Positions 1-12,500 of a stretch of DNA of 64,000 nucleotides are shown piece after piece (the stretch's first letter is position 1; every line of letters begins with the position of its first letter). This stretch comes from Lunularia cruciata (taxonomy: Eukaryota > Streptophyta > Marchantiopsida > Lunulariales > Lunulariaceae), in the NCBI GenBank assembly GCA_948567375.1, contig OX419757.1:73539836-73603835 (forward strand), in the 5' to 3' direction. The position numbers were made by a program, and so were the translations under genes. The notes beneath the pieces are model-generated. The model did no database searches. It was not told the DNA's origin and saw only the letters and a program-made list of their open reading frames with translations.

Positions 1-357
1 AGATATAGAGCATTGTGTGATTGCTAGAGCAGTTGTTTGCTCCACAAGACCTTCATATTTCATACTGATCTCTTCTGGAAGAAGAACAATGACATCAGAG
101 AGATGTAGTGCCTTCTGTATTCTCAATGATTGCAGAAAATACTTGAAACTAGAAGGTATAAAATTATTCAAACGGAGATTAGCTTGCCAGTCATCAATTG
201 GGTTGTTCACCGCCGCCAATTGGGTGAGGATTCCACAAAAGTTGATAATGGGTTTCGCTACATTGGTGCCTTTATGCTTCTTCAAATTCATCAACGTGTC
301 CAATAGATACATGAGTGTGATGTCATCAGTACTTTCATATATAGTAGTTAAATCTAT
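1..357 (-). mobile_element. Copia-type gag fragment, open to the window edge
   Basis: The minus strand stays open from about 357 down to base 1, more than 110 codons, with a possible Met at 310-312. The translation resembles the Copia-type gag polypeptide (UBN2-like): a leucine-rich segment (DTLMNLKKHKG), an 'LTQLAAVNNPIDDW' stretch, then 'PSSFKYFLQSLRI' and 'VIVLLPEEISMKYE', in the order usual for that family. Copia gag forms the virus-like particle. No zinc knuckle is seen; it would lie beyond the edge. Identification rests on remembered family pattern, so confidence is moderate. Confidence 0.55.
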
Positions 358-504
358 CTATGCTTCACTTGCCAATGTGGGTGTGAATTTGTGTGCTCCA
401 GGTCGAACGTGCACTGTGAGGAAGCGAGGCATTGAGAAGAAGCGACTGTGAGGAAACGATTAACTTGTGTAATCCCTTAGACAGGGATTATATAGGAACA
501 GTGC

Positions 505-580
505 TGAGAGGACTCTCGAGCATACTTAGTGAAGCACAATGGACTTGATGGACCACTAACTATGCTCGAGAGCCCTCTCA
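505..580. repeat. 76-nt near-perfect foldback (possible small-RNA precursor)
   Basis: Left arm 505-531 and right arm 554-580 are reverse complements over 27 nt with two mismatches, around a 22-nt loop. Both arms contain CTCGAGCATA or its complement. Size and pairing suit a compact microRNA-like precursor or the collapsed ends of a small inverted-repeat transposon. No promoter or expression evidence is visible. Confidence 0.6.
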
Positions 581-1020
581 ACCAAAGTTTCCGCCATATC
601 ACATGAGCATGTCCCGTGAAGCATAAGATCCCTCGTGCCACTTACCTTTTTGTTGCCAGATGAACGCAACTGAAATGCTATTTTCTAATCAAATGCATCA
701 TCTGTGTGGCACACTACGCTCACTAATCTTTCAATGATTGCTGTTAGACTTATAATGGGATATATTAGTTACTATTCATTTGAGAGCATTATTCATGCGC
801 GAGCACTATCATATCCAGCACTGTTCATGGTCACTGTTCACATGAGTTACATGTGAACACATTAGAGTGCTGTTCCACATGAGTTACATGTGGAACATGT
901 TAGCACACCCTTCATGTATTTTGAGTCTGATCTCTGCATATATATATTCCCAGTCCAAGGGGTTCTTCAAGGTTAATCTATTTCATACTACTCATTTCAT
1001 TTTCTCACAATTGCAACCAG

Positions 1021-2798
1021 CCCGCAAAGCATGCACACTTCTTATCCTTCATGGTTTTCTCGGAAATAAAGATGACTGGCTTCCGATCATGGATGCCTTA
1101 TCTGTCAATTTCCGATGTATATCAGTGGATCTTCCGTGCCATGGTCACACCAGACTGGCGGAGAGTACAGGACTTTCCGCACTTGGACTTCGGAGCGATA
1201 TTGACGGAGGAAAAGGTGCTTGGTCGATGCAAGGATTCGCAGCAGCCTTGTCAGAACTCATTAATACACTTGGTGAAGAAAACGTGATACTTGTAGGCTA
1301 CTCGATGGGAGCAAGACTTGCCCTTCATATGGCTTTGAAAATAATCACCAGGTAGACCCGAATGTATTGACTAATGAAGTCTATTGTATTTGCAAATATG
1401 GAGGATAGCGTCTCTACTCTACTGCCATAAACGTAATATGTGAGCAATTCCGAGATGCCAAGTTTTGACTTGTTTCTACATCTATTGTTAAATGTTTTTG
1501 TCAATCTGTTATTCAGTCGGTTACCAGACAAATGTTAGACCCTCTAGTAATGGAGGTGTTTTGCTTGATTCTGTAAGTTGCTGCAGCCGTTATTGTGTCA
1601 GGGAGCCCAGGCTTGCATGATACTGCTGCACAAGAGTTGAGAGCTCCTCACGATGATGCTCTTGTTGCATCGATGTGTGAAGGCGATATGCAGTCTTTTG
1701 TCGACTCGTGGTACAGTCATTCAATGTGGAAGAGGTACAGAGATTCGGGATCTTTGTTCCGATGTTTTTGCTTATTTTGGAGCACATACTTATCACCGTG
1801 GTTTTCTTCTAGCTAAGCAATAATTTGCACTGAGATTTGCGTGTTTTTTGCGTTCCCAGCTTGCGAGTGCATCCTGACTTTGAACTAATCCAACAAACAC
1901 GTCGGGAGCACCAAGATATTCGTGCTTTGGCGAAGTCATTGTCTTCTTTCAGCACTGGTCGACAAAGGTGATTTCGGAGCTCTTATCAATGCAAAGTACT
2001 TGAGAATGTCTGATTTGAACTATGTTGTTAGCTGCATGAAAGTGAGATGTGCATTTGTGCTTCCCTTCAGGCCTTGTGATGATCATTTGGATCCTCACTA
2101 AAGGGTCAGTTTATCTGTTGTGGAGCTAGGCCATTCACAGCTTGAAATGTTTGCTTGCTGGTTGCGGGAGTCTTTTGAATCAAAGCAGCGTGAAAGTATC
2201 GCATTCTCAGAGATCCTCCAATGAACCATATCTGGTATTAATGTCGTTTGCTGCTGACTCCTACTATGTGGCCATAGAAACGGCCTTTATAGAAACGTGT
2301 TGGCTCTTTTAACTCTAAGTTGAGGAGAGATGATTTGGCAGTTTAGCGTGCTTGATTCAAGTTAAACTTGTCTAGATTGTCATTCAAGTTGTAATATATT
2401 TGTATGCTTGTCTTTATTCACGTCATACTTATCATTACTTTTGGCTTGTGGTTTATCCTAGATCCTTGTGGGAGGATCTCTCAGAGGGCGACGTACCACT
2501 CCTGCTTGTGGTGTGGAAAGAGGACACGAAGTTTGTGGAGATTGCTCATGAAATGCGTAAGTCTCGTGACCCAGCGACACCTCGTGAAGAGAACAGCCCA
2601 CTCGGGTCATGTGTAGCCCAAATCGATGAAGAGACCTCGTTCCCTGTGGACTTAGACGCGGAAGTTAAGGAGTCATGAGTTGAAAATGCGCCCCAAAGTA
2701 CTCGAGGTGGAACGGTGTGGCCTATTGAAAACCCCATGCTGCTAGTGAAGGCCATCCGGGAGTTCGTCGCGAGTGTAGGGTGTAGCAATGCAGAATAG
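1021..2798 (+). pseudogene. PHYLLO: PHYLLO C-terminal (MenH, SHCHC synthase-like) exons, apparently decayed
   Basis: Exons read as about 1021-1351, 1587-1734, 1860-1967 and 2462-2556, plus a tail ending at the TAG at 2796-2798. The product matches the alpha/beta-hydrolase MenH domain that ends plant PHYLLO, the fused phylloquinone-synthesis protein of plastids: 'LLILHGFLGNKDDW', 'CISVDLPCHGH', the nucleophile elbow GYSMGA (Ser at 1302-1304), 'VSGSPGL', 'SLWEDL' and a final 'ENPMLLVKAIREFV'. Junctions 2/3 and 3/4 are in phase. Two faults are seen. The exon 1 donor (phase 2) does not fit either nearby exon 2 acceptor. Near 2720, where the family has G-H-A-V-H with the catalytic His, there is either GTVWP in one frame or a roughly 10-nt deletion after 'EVERCG' in another. 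The MenF, MenD and MenC parts are not seen upstream; a Copia fragment lies there instead. Best read as a relic, though a missed intron could rescue the first fault. Confidence 0.68.
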
Positions 2799-4578
2799 CT
2801 CCCATATTCGGGCTCATTACATCCATATTCTCTGTACATAACTGATAAGCTGGAGGATAAGGTCTTGCCAGCCTCTTGCTCATCAGCTGAATGCGTGCAC
2901 TATCTGCATGCAATTATCATAGGAAAATTTTAATCTGGTGTCATCGCAGTTTGGCCTTTACTCGACCGAGAAGGCGAGCGATGGTCTCTGACCAATTCCA
3001 TGAAAGAAGACATGGATTTACGCGTTCTACAGTTTCTCAAGTTTAAAACTGGCCTTTACCAAACAATGTCTTAATAGGGGAGTATTCTCTTGATTCAGTA
3101 GTTGGGAGGATCATTGATTGCATTCGTGTTTGGATGCATAGCAGACGTGTAAGCTAATGAGCTTACATTTTTCACAGCAATAAGCGTGTGCCAAATTAGG
3201 GACTGGGTTGAATTCCAAGGTCCCAGATTCTGCCCCGGATTATAGAAATCAAAACTGTACATTTCCAAGTTTAAACATCAACTGAACTGCCAAAATGCTT
3301 CTAGTTGACTTTCTACGTTGGCTGGTCATCTATCAATCTACTGCAGTTCACGAAAAAGCAGGAATGGCTCTACACGCTGTCTAAGAACGTTAGCCTGTAT
3401 CGTGATAATCCCTGGAAACTATGTCCCTCAGATGAACCCCGGCTGGATTTTAGCGTACGCCCGTCCTGATGCAAAGCTCATGTGTTCGTCGCTCTTGCAA
3501 TCTAAGCAATAAGCGTATTAACCTTTGTTCAAGTGTAAGTAATTTTCACCTGTAGCCCCTCCCAACACTGCCCATGTTTCGGCATCATTATCTTTTTCTG
3601 CCATGGGCTTTACTGCCGAGAAGTCGAAAGTTTGAACACCCATTCATCTTCTACGAAAGGCGTTCAGGAAACATGCTGTTATGCCCAAGAACGGAACACG
3701 TTCATCAAGGGCCAAATGTCCAGGTTGTCTGATCGATCGAGATAACATTCACACAACATCCCCATTCACAAGTATGTTGTAGGTGTTAATCATGTCGCGC
3801 AAGCTATTATGGGCTCATGGAATACCCGGCACTGCCAGTAAGAACTGGAAAATACCAAGGGCATTGTTCCTGCTAAGAAGAGTAAAGTAAAGGTTTGGCC
3901 AGTCGCAATCGCAGCTTGTCTTCGTTCATTAAAGTCGAGTCATTTATTGTAGGATACGTGGACCAAACAGTACAACTGCAGCAGCCTCTCTCACGTTTCT
4001 CTCGTTCATCGATCTCCCCATGAAACTACAGTAATGCACTATTTTCTGCTCTCAAGCGCCCATTCTACACACGTCCTGGCTGATCCAAGACTATTGTAGC
4101 TGAGGAACGCGGACACTGATCTCTATTGATCTCTATCTGATAGTTCTTTGTTGTAATCTTTGAAGTAAAGGAAGCATATCGTTGCCAAGCTGCCGTCTGA
4201 GCGAACTGCGATGGCTGGATTTCCTCGGATGTTACTGCGGTATTGTTGAATTTTAGTGGACTCTTGTTGCTGTTAAGCGTTGGAATGCCGGTAGTGGTGA
4301 TGCAGGTATGATTACCTGCTCGAGGCGCCCAAATTCGCAGACACCAAGCGCCAAGTGGGTTCTTTCGTGTGATCTCTAAGTCTCTGTCACATGCTTAAAG
4401 AGAGATAGTGGGCTACAATTTCGGATCAGGTATTTGCTATTGGATACCAGAAGCAAATACAGGCCGAAATCCAGGTCGTTCTGCAGACAGCATCGGTGTT
4501 CAAGCTTAAAGTATGTGTGCAGATGACGTTACCACCATTTTTTTCTGATAGTTCCTCTTTGGAATCTTAAGGTCTTAA
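2799..4578. other. Intergenic, no gene recognised
   Basis: Only short open frames on both strands, none with a recognisable domain or consistent splice signals. The 3' half must hold the promoter and 5' UTR of the LRR gene at 4579, but I see no clear TATA box. Confidence 0.5.
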
Positions 4579-6894
4579 ATGCAATACATTACAGGCAGGG
4601 GAAAGATGTGCTCTCTGGATGGAGGAAGCCGATGTAGACGATTGCTGAGGTGTGGGGGTACTACTGCGTTACTCTTGGGATTAGCAGCTTTGTTTCTGGG
4701 TGGATGTGTTCCAGCGTATTCCTCAGATGAATCCACAGCTCTGCTCGCCTTCAAGGCCAGAGTTACCTCAGACCCTGCATCCGTTCTTACAACGTGGGAA
4801 CTTGGGTCGTCTGATTGCTGCAAGTGGAATGGAATAACATGTGATATGACCACTGGGGCTGTCAAAACACTTGGGTTAGCAGAAGCGCAACTGGAAGGTG
4901 TTTTAAGCCCCGACTTGGGACGCCTGCATCACTTGACCGAAATCGACTTGGGAGGAAACAGCTTTGAAGGCGGTATTCCTGCAGAGTGGTCCTCACTTAC
5001 TAAGCTTAAAACCCTCCTTCTTTCGGATAACAGCTTATCTGGAACCTTCCCTGCAGCAGATCTCGCAAAATTATCTAGTCTGGAAGAGCTGTCCTTGCGT
5101 GGGAATGAGCTAACTGGTTCTTTGCTAGAAGATATCTGCAATTTGACCAATCTCCAGTTGCTGGATCTAGGGCTGAATTTCATGGAGGGAGACTTCCCAG
5201 CGTGTATCGGTAATAGCTTGACCAATTTGCAGTACCTTGATCTTTCTTATTACACGACTACAGCGGGCACAGTGATTCCTGAGACAATTAGTGGGCTCTC
5301 AGAGTTGGCACTCCTGAATTTCAATGGTATGTTCTTCTCTGGGTCTATACCAGAATGGATTGGGTCTCTGTCGAAGTTGAAGTATTTGGATCTTGGGTGG
5401 AACTCCTTCACTGATGAGATCCCCTCTTCCATTACCCTATTGAAAGAGTTGACACGTCTTGAGCTGGGATCAAATCTGGTGAGTGGAGAAATACCCGAGT
5501 CTATTGGCACCATGACGAAGTTAAGCCAGCTTGGACTCGGAAATAATGCACTAACTGGACAGATTCCAGCTGCTTTGGGGAACCTGCTCAATTTGACCAA
5601 CCTGAAACTTCAACTGAATCAGCTTGAGGGAAGCATACCGGAGGCGATATGGAAGCTGCCTCAGATGACATATTTGACCCTGGGCATGAACAAGCTTGAG
5701 GGGGGAATTTCTGAATCTCTGTGTTCGCTGCTGAAATTAGAGTACTTGGATCTTAAGTCAAATGCACTCACCGGCCCAATTCCTGGATGTATTGGGAATC
5801 TGACCCAGTTGAGTACGTTATATCTCTCTAAAAACCAAATTAGTGGCAGTATTCCTACAGCCCTTGGCAACTTGACCCGACTAACCCATCTTTACTTGAA
5901 TAACAATAAGCTTGCAGGGAGCATACCGGCAAGTTTGGGTGGTGATGATTCAGACGATAGCTCCATTTGGATTGGTTTAAGAAGTGTGCTTTACCTTGAC
6001 CTTCGAGCTAACCTTCTTACTGGAGAGATTCCGGCGAGCCTAGGTAATCTGTCAAAGCTGGATACCCTGTTCCTGGCACAGAACAAACTTGGAGGAGAAG
6101 TGCCCGAGTCTCTTGGTAGATTATCTGATCTTTTTCATCTAGATGTGAGCTTCAATCGCTTCGACTCGCTTCCAACTTGTCTACCGGGGAATTTGTCCTC
6201 GATCATATCTCTTAAGTTGCAGTCAAATCTATTCACTGGACCCCTTCCTAGTGGACTGGGTGAGTTAGTACAATTGCGAGACTTGGATCTTAGTGCCAAT
6301 CTGTTTACAGGGTCTGTTGCATCTTTAGGCCTTGGGATTTCGTCTACAGTCTCGTATCTGAACCTATCTTCCAACATGATCATAGGAGGTATCCCATCGG
6401 CTATTGGGGAGATGCCAAAGCTGGCTACTCTGGATCTCTCAGGAAACGACCTTAGTGGGGAAGTTCCTGTGTCTCTGGGAACTGTAGTCACGCTGGGCCA
6501 TCTGAGTCTAAATGCAGCGGGCCTCGCCGGGCTCATTCCGTCATCTCTTGGTAGTCTATTGTCACTGAAGCACTTATCAATGTCCAGAAACCTGCTTTCC
6601 GGCCCGATCCCTGTCGCACTTTCGAGCCTTACCAAACTTGAGGTTCTGGATTTATCTCTCAACAATCTAATTGGGGAAATTCCACCCCAGCTAGCTCTAT
6701 CACTGACTTCTCTCTCTTACCTCAACGTATCTCACAACCATTTAGCGGGCCCAATTCCACAAGGGTCTAAGTTTTCGTGTTTCCCCACATCATCTTTTGA
6801 AGGAAATCCAGGGCTTTGTGGTCGTCCCTTGCCGGAGTGTCATCTGTCCCAAGTGCATTTCACTGACGACCTTGAGGTGGTAAAACCATCGTGA
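4579..6894 (+). CDS. Secreted leucine-rich-repeat protein (LRR receptor-like protein/DRT100-like)
   Basis: Intronless 771-residue frame. A second Met at codon 10 (4606) may be the true start and leaves a better signal peptide; the hydrophobic core is about residues 28-43 (ALLLGLAALFLGG). Next comes an LRRNT_2 cap (about 49-90: 'STALLAFKARV', paired Cys in DCCKWNGITCD), then more than 20 plant-type repeats of about 24 residues following LxxLxLxxNxLxGxIPxxLGxL (about 95-715), then the C-terminal cap NPGLCGRPLPEC (about 745-756) and a short acidic tail. There is no transmembrane helix and no kinase, so it should be an apoplastic or wall protein rather than a receptor kinase. Such LRR proteins bind peptides, polysaccharides or partner receptors; its ligand cannot be told. 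The frame is clean, with no stops or frameshifts. A downstream exon adding a membrane anchor is not seen but cannot be excluded. Confidence 0.9.
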   Translation: MQYITGRGKMCSLDGGSRCRRLLRCGGTTALLLGLAALFLGGCVPAYSSDESTALLAFKARVTSDPASVLTTWELGSSDCCKWNGITCDMTTGAVKTLGLAEAQLEGVLSPDLGRLHHLTEIDLGGNSFEGGIPAEWSSLTKLKTLLLSDNSLSGTFPAADLAKLSSLEELSLRGNELTGSLLEDICNLTNLQLLDLGLNFMEGDFPACIGNSLTNLQYLDLSYYTTTAGTVIPETISGLSELALLNFNGMFFSGSIPEWIGSLSKLKYLDLGWNSFTDEIPSSITLLKELTRLELGSNLVSGEIPESIGTMTKLSQLGLGNNALTGQIPAALGNLLNLTNLKLQLNQLEGSIPEAIWKLPQMTYLTLGMNKLEGGISESLCSLLKLEYLDLKSNALTGPIPGCIGNLTQLSTLYLSKNQISGSIPTALGNLTRLTHLYLNNNKLAGSIPASLGGDDSDDSSIWIGLRSVLYLDLRANLLTGEIPASLGNLSKLDTLFLAQNKLGGEVPESLGRLSDLFHLDVSFNRFDSLPTCLPGNLSSIISLKLQSNLFTGPLPSGLGELVQLRDLDLSANLFTGSVASLGLGISSTVSYLNLSSNMIIGGIPSAIGEMPKLATLDLSGNDLSGEVPVSLGTVVTLGHLSLNAAGLAGLIPSSLGSLLSLKHLSMSRNLLSGPIPVALSSLTKLEVLDLSLNNLIGEIPPQLALSLTSLSYLNVSHNHLAGPIPQGSKFSCFPTSSFEGNPGLCGRPLPECHLSQVHFTDDLEVVKPS

Positions 6895-9567
6895 ATTGGG
6901 CACTGGAATATTTGTTCTGCTTTGCATGGCTTCGCCGCAGAGGTTTGGGGCAATCTGTACAGTTCTGAGCATATGTGGATGGTAAAAGACCGCAAATCTC
7001 TGGAGTCACTGGAAACAGATCTCTCTCTCTCCCTGGAAACAGATCAAGCGAAAGCGGACTGCTGGAATTTGAGCCAGTTGGTCTTGCGGAGTATTTGGAG
7101 TCTAGTAAGTGCCCACAAGTGAGCCCTAGGAACATTTGTGTCCATTACGGAATGAGGACTTTGTCTCAATTCGAGTGGTTTATGCATAGAAAGTTTACAG
7201 CTTCTTGCTATACCAGGATATTTTCTGACAATTTCGTGGATGAATCCTTCAGTTGAACTTGATAGTTTATGGAGTATTTGTTGGAGGTCCAGATCAGAGT
7301 AAAGGACTGGGAGTCTGACAGTAGCGATGCTGAAGGTCTTAAGTCACCATTGTTCTTGTATACTTGCCAAAAACCGTCGCCACGAAATGGTGACGTTTCT
7401 AGACATGGTGTATGATCTGAGAAATCAATCTCACTACGAAACCCTTTCAGTTAGATGAATGAGAATGTAACTACCTCCATTTGTCACAGCCAACATGGTT
7501 ATCATCAGGGGAGGTGAACAGACAGAGAGCAGCACAAGTCATTAGCTATATGTTTTCTGTTATCGCAACACAATAGTCGTTTCAGCTCTCACCACAAGGA
7601 ACAAAGTTGGTCCTCCTATGCTGTGCAGAATGGATTTATCCTTACCCAACAAGTGCCATCTTCTTGCGCATGCAAGAGTAATCCATTTCAGAGAACCAAT
7701 GCATTTTGAGCTCTTGAAAGTTTCCATGTCGAGAGGTTCTAAGTCGGTGACTTCTAATTATTGAAAGACTAACTACACTAAACAATGTAGTTAGGTGTCC
7801 AAGTACATTCACTATATATTTGTGCTCTAACAGCGGGCAGAGAGATCAAAGGTATGGGGTGAGGGTCTGGCACGTTAATAGACATGGAAGAGACAGTCTG
7901 TCCTGATGGACAAGAGGAGAATGACAACACTACACCGATGTCGATATATAACAACAGCTGAAGTGACTTGAGTGAGTTGAATCATGTAATCCAATTCACT
8001 TTGAGAATGTGAATGTTGAGAATATTGTCGGGCCACACATGATGCATATGGGAAAGCACAACACGCACCTGACGCATATGTGAACGTAGCTAGTTAAACA
8101 CCCTATGATCGTAGCTGACAGTGCTAAACGACACAGATAGTCTTCTTCCCTCGCTAAATTATCCTAATCGCTAATTGTCCTCCCTAGTTAATTGCTAGTT
8201 AAATACTTGTAAACATCTGTTCTGTTCTGTGCTGATTCTTCTGAAGAGGAAAGGCAGTTCATGGATACGGATTTGGTCACCAGATGTGAAGTGGTCCTTT
8301 AGATCTGGCTATCTATCGTTGTTCCAACATCATATGATATAGAGATGATGGTTTCAGTGTAATTTTCATGTGCAAATTTATGTTCGAACTTGAGCAACAT
8401 ACCTATACTAAATCAGGTATTCGATGGATCTCACTGATCGACTGGCAAGTCCGCTATGATAACACGTAACTAGATTGTACCGAAGTAGAATCCGTCGTGC
8501 ATAACCGACAAAACTGTGAAACAAGAGACCATCGTGTACTATAGACGAGGTTCACGTATCAAGGAATATAATCCATCCATCACCTACTGCATTTGGACAA
8601 TGGAAGGTAAAGCTTTGGTGGTGAAAATGCTGTAATATAGTCTACCGGCATCTTGCATCTGGAGGTCCTCCGAGAATTATCTCGATGAGGGCCGACATTT
8701 CGATACTTTGTTCCGTGGTTTGGTTTTAGAGCAACCATTTATGTATCAATTGTTGCGAGCGTTGAGAACCCCCCGAGGTCTTGATGTAAATCAATAGAAA
8801 GAAAAGCCTGATCGACCTTGGCCTACAAGGATGGTGTTCACTTAAAACCCTGTTTGACAAGTACCAAGGACTGCAGAATCTTGTTACAATTGATGTGAGG
8901 CATTGAAAGTATTGCTGCACTGAGGGCATGGCCTAACAAACATGTTACAACATAGTGCACGGCATGCCCTAGATACTGAATTGGTCAAACGTTTCATAGA
9001 TTCATATTGGGAAGTTCGTGATGAAGTTTTCATCTCAACGTCTAGAATTCCAAGCATCAACTTCACAGGCATTTCAGTTCCAAGGTGATGCCCTACGAAG
9101 TCTCCTCCACGCTTGCAGGGAGTCCGCGCTCAAATTTTCGTTTACACCGTCTTTACACTTGTTAACTGATTGCAGGCAAAATTTGGGAGACAAAAGAACA
9201 ATAGAGTCGAGTTTCTCTAGTGATACAAATGGAGCACTTGGACTGACTGCAAATGAATCAGTACATGCAAATTGGACAAGAAAATAGCCGCAGATGTAGA
9301 AATCATACCGGCACGAGTAGAGGACTAGTGCAATGAAGTACTGTACAACGGACACAGCCTTCCAGGCCGGTATCCAATCCAAGATAACTCAGCAATCACG
9401 ATCTGGTCACTCAAGTACTTGATTCAATCCGAAGGTTTAATAAACTCATTTCACCCAGGCTACAAGGCCGAAAGGGCGGGGGGGAGAAATTTTGCAGTGT
9501 TTGCATAAAAATGAATAGGGCTAACCAAGCTAGCACGGAAACCTAACCAGACTCACTATTGGTGGTG
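6895..9567. other. Intergenic between LRR gene and ProRS
   Basis: No recognisable gene. Short frames near 8.9-9.4 kb on both strands contradict each other and match nothing I know. One unassigned plus-strand open segment, about 8950-9095, reads ELVKRFIDSYWEVRDEVF; it could be an exon remnant. The 3' UTRs of the LRR gene and of the minus-strand ProRS gene must lie at the two ends. Confidence 0.45.
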
Positions 9568-12500
9568 TCAGTAACTTCTCCCCCACAATGCCCACTTCTT
9601 CGCTGGCTTGCCAGAACTGAAGCAGATTGCCCCTGCACACGAGAGCGACAAACAATGCAGTGTTGTCAATTTCAGCGTGCTTCAAGAACAATAATCACTC
9701 TTTGGTACCAAGGTTAATCCAAGTCGCGCTACTTTCTATGGGAACTTGACGTTTTGGACGCTTTTAACGCGGTGCGTACACTCTGTGCTTGGATCATTTT
9801 GCAATGAAGAATAACACATCACTTCACTATGACATGTCTTACTCGATCGACTTCCCAAGTCATTATGAAACGCACCTTCAGGCAACTCAGGCTGCTCAAA
9901 AGGCATGCATAAAGTCTTTGCAGCGCCAGCTAAGTCAGTTTTTGTCCGCTCTTTTACGCTTTCCTCCACCTCCTGCGAATTGCAGGCACGAAATGTGAAT
10001 GCCACATCAGATAGCGTACACCAGAAATTCTATTTACACTAATTATACACACAATTCTCTTGAAAGCAAGTAGATAAAACGACCAATGACGAAGAAAACC
10101 ACCAGCGTAGTAATTTAGAATCGCTCTCACCTTCTCATCACACCAAGGTGCTAGCACCATTTTCTTGCTGTTCAAAGCAGCCATAAATTCGTCCCAGTTG
10201 CTGGCTCTAACAATACATGAATCTCTCTGCACCCTAGCTTTCTCAAAAAGATTTTTCTGAATGTCGTCCAGAAGATCTGTAACTTTGGCCCCAGTACTCT
10301 CTGACGAAAGAAAAGCTTTCTCACCGGTGTCACGACGAACTACTTTGACCTGCATAAATTGCAAACAAAGACGTGAGTTGAACTTGATACCAAAATCTGC
10401 ATCACACTCTGCATTAAGCAGACAAGTTTCATTTAGGCCGGATCTGAGACCTTTTTAGAGGAAAAATGCAATATGGGTAGATACAAATCTGACGATGTGG
10501 CCATAAAGCCTGCACCAAGGTATCAACAACTCATTGAAGGAAACGGTTATTACCTGCTTGCTAGCAATGTCTTTGGGTCCGATCTCAACTCGCAGAGGAA
10601 CACCCTTCATCTCCCAATCACAAAACTTCCAGGCAGGGCCATAGTTATCCCGAGTATCGACCTCCACCCTGACACCGGCATCTCGCAATCCCTTGGCTGT
10701 TTCTTCGCAGGCTTCTATAAGTATATTAGTGTCAAAATCCTTATTAGGAATGTGAATGATAACTACTTGAATCGGAGCTACTCTGGGAGGTAAAACCAAT
10801 CCCTTGTCATCACCATGGACCATGACCATGACTCCGATCTGCAAAGAATTCGAGGTTCCGAGAAAAGGAACAATTAGACAGTGAACTATTGAGAAGATTG
10901 GATAACACACATATATCCACAGCGCCTACGCATCGTCTAATTAGATTTAAATTCAACAATAAAACTGCAGCAAGGGCTAAAAGTGCTAGTATACCGTCCG
11001 TGTCGTAAGTCCCCAAGAATTTTGCCAGACCATCTTCCGTTCTCGGTCTTTGTCCAGGTAAAGAATCTCAAACATTTTCGCAAAATTCTGGCCCAGACAG
11101 TGAGAAGTAGCTCCCTGAATTCCTCTGCCTGTGTTGGGAATAAAAGCCTGCGGAAAGGATCCAGATAAAAGTAAGCACTCCAATTTCCTTCAGCAAACTA
11201 GAAGTCTCTGATTGATCTAACCTGGGAATCGAGTTAATATCGAGTTTGTCCCTCACATAGGCATAAGCATAGTACAATTTAAAACCACCTCCATGACGTG
11301 CATAATCTCTCTTCCTTGTCACCATATCCAGAGCGACCTTTCAACACCAATTCAAATTATATTCAGGTCTTAAGTCTTCATGACTCTGTAAGGACTGGCA
11401 CCAGTGGAAACCACAAAAAGCAACAGTCGAAAGTAGCTTCATAATCGAGAGCCTTACCTCAACTGTAGTTGTGTACAGTCCACCTGCAAACCTCTCCAGC
11501 TCACTCTTTATGCCCTTGATGACCGGCACTGCAAGAATATCTTCATATACTCTCCGGTACAAGTCCAGAACAGCGAGCACCTACATCTACAATGAATCTC
11601 TTTAGTTCCATGCATTGTTCTGTCAAAATCCAGAGCACACTAGGTTGAGAAGCACTAAATGTCACATGATCCACTTTTGCAGTGCCAGTTGTTCACAAGA
11701 GCATAGATAACGTGCGTGACCACCGACAGCTAAAGCTAGTAACACATAGGTGTCAAGAGGGCTTGGATATCTTGCAAATTGCGAAGACTTGCCCAATTTG
11801 CATACTGAGGACAATGGAGTACGACCTTACAAATCTTTGCAAAAATGGCTTTTTAAGAGTCCCGCAAAGTAAACGCGGCCCCATAATGTGGACCCTGACA
11901 AAGGACGAATGACAAGCTCATACCTCCTCGTCAGCCTCTTCCTTCGTAGCGAAAGCCGTGTGCCCTTCCTGCCATAAAAATTCTCGGCTCCTGCGAACAG
12001 AGAAATTGATTTAACATGATGAAAAGAAAAGGCTGAGCGAAACAAACATCAGGATACTAAGGAAGATTTCAGCTCACCTGATGAAAGGTGTTGGATCTTT
12101 GAATTCCCAGCGGACGATATTGCACCACTGATTTACTTTCAATGGAAGATCACGATGACTCCTAATCCACTTAGAAAAAATCGGGTACATCACGGTCTCA
12201 CTCGTAGGACGGACAGCTATGGGTTCATCCAGATCTGAATTGCCAGATCTTGTGACCCAGGCCACCTACAGGCGCAAGCAGACACAAGCTATTATTTCCC
12301 TAGGAGACCACAACAGAGCAAGGATTGAGCTGGCTGCTCCGATATCGAAGTCGAAATTTCACGTGGACATTGAATCTAGTAAACATGAATTTACCAACAG
12401 TGGGCGTACCTCAGGTGCAAAGCCTTCGACGTGATCTTTCTCCTTTATCAGAGCTTTTTCAGAAACGAAAAGAGGAAAATAGGCATTCTTCACCCCAAGC

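Noticed and set aside
867-1355. A free-standing 162-aa hydrolase gene
   Set aside because: The first 50 residues are not hydrolase-like, and homology continues into downstream exons, so it is one exon of a larger MenH domain read through its upstream intron.
2680-2798. Simple in-frame PHYLLO tail with a normal splice from 2556 to 2680
   Set aside because: It is formally in phase, but it replaces the conserved G-H-x-x-H with GTVWP, while the adjacent frame keeps 'KVLEVERCG'; a small deletion explains both better.
4575-6665. Several minus-strand open frames opposite the LRR gene
   Set aside because: They are mirror frames of a long repetitive coding sequence; none has its own domain.
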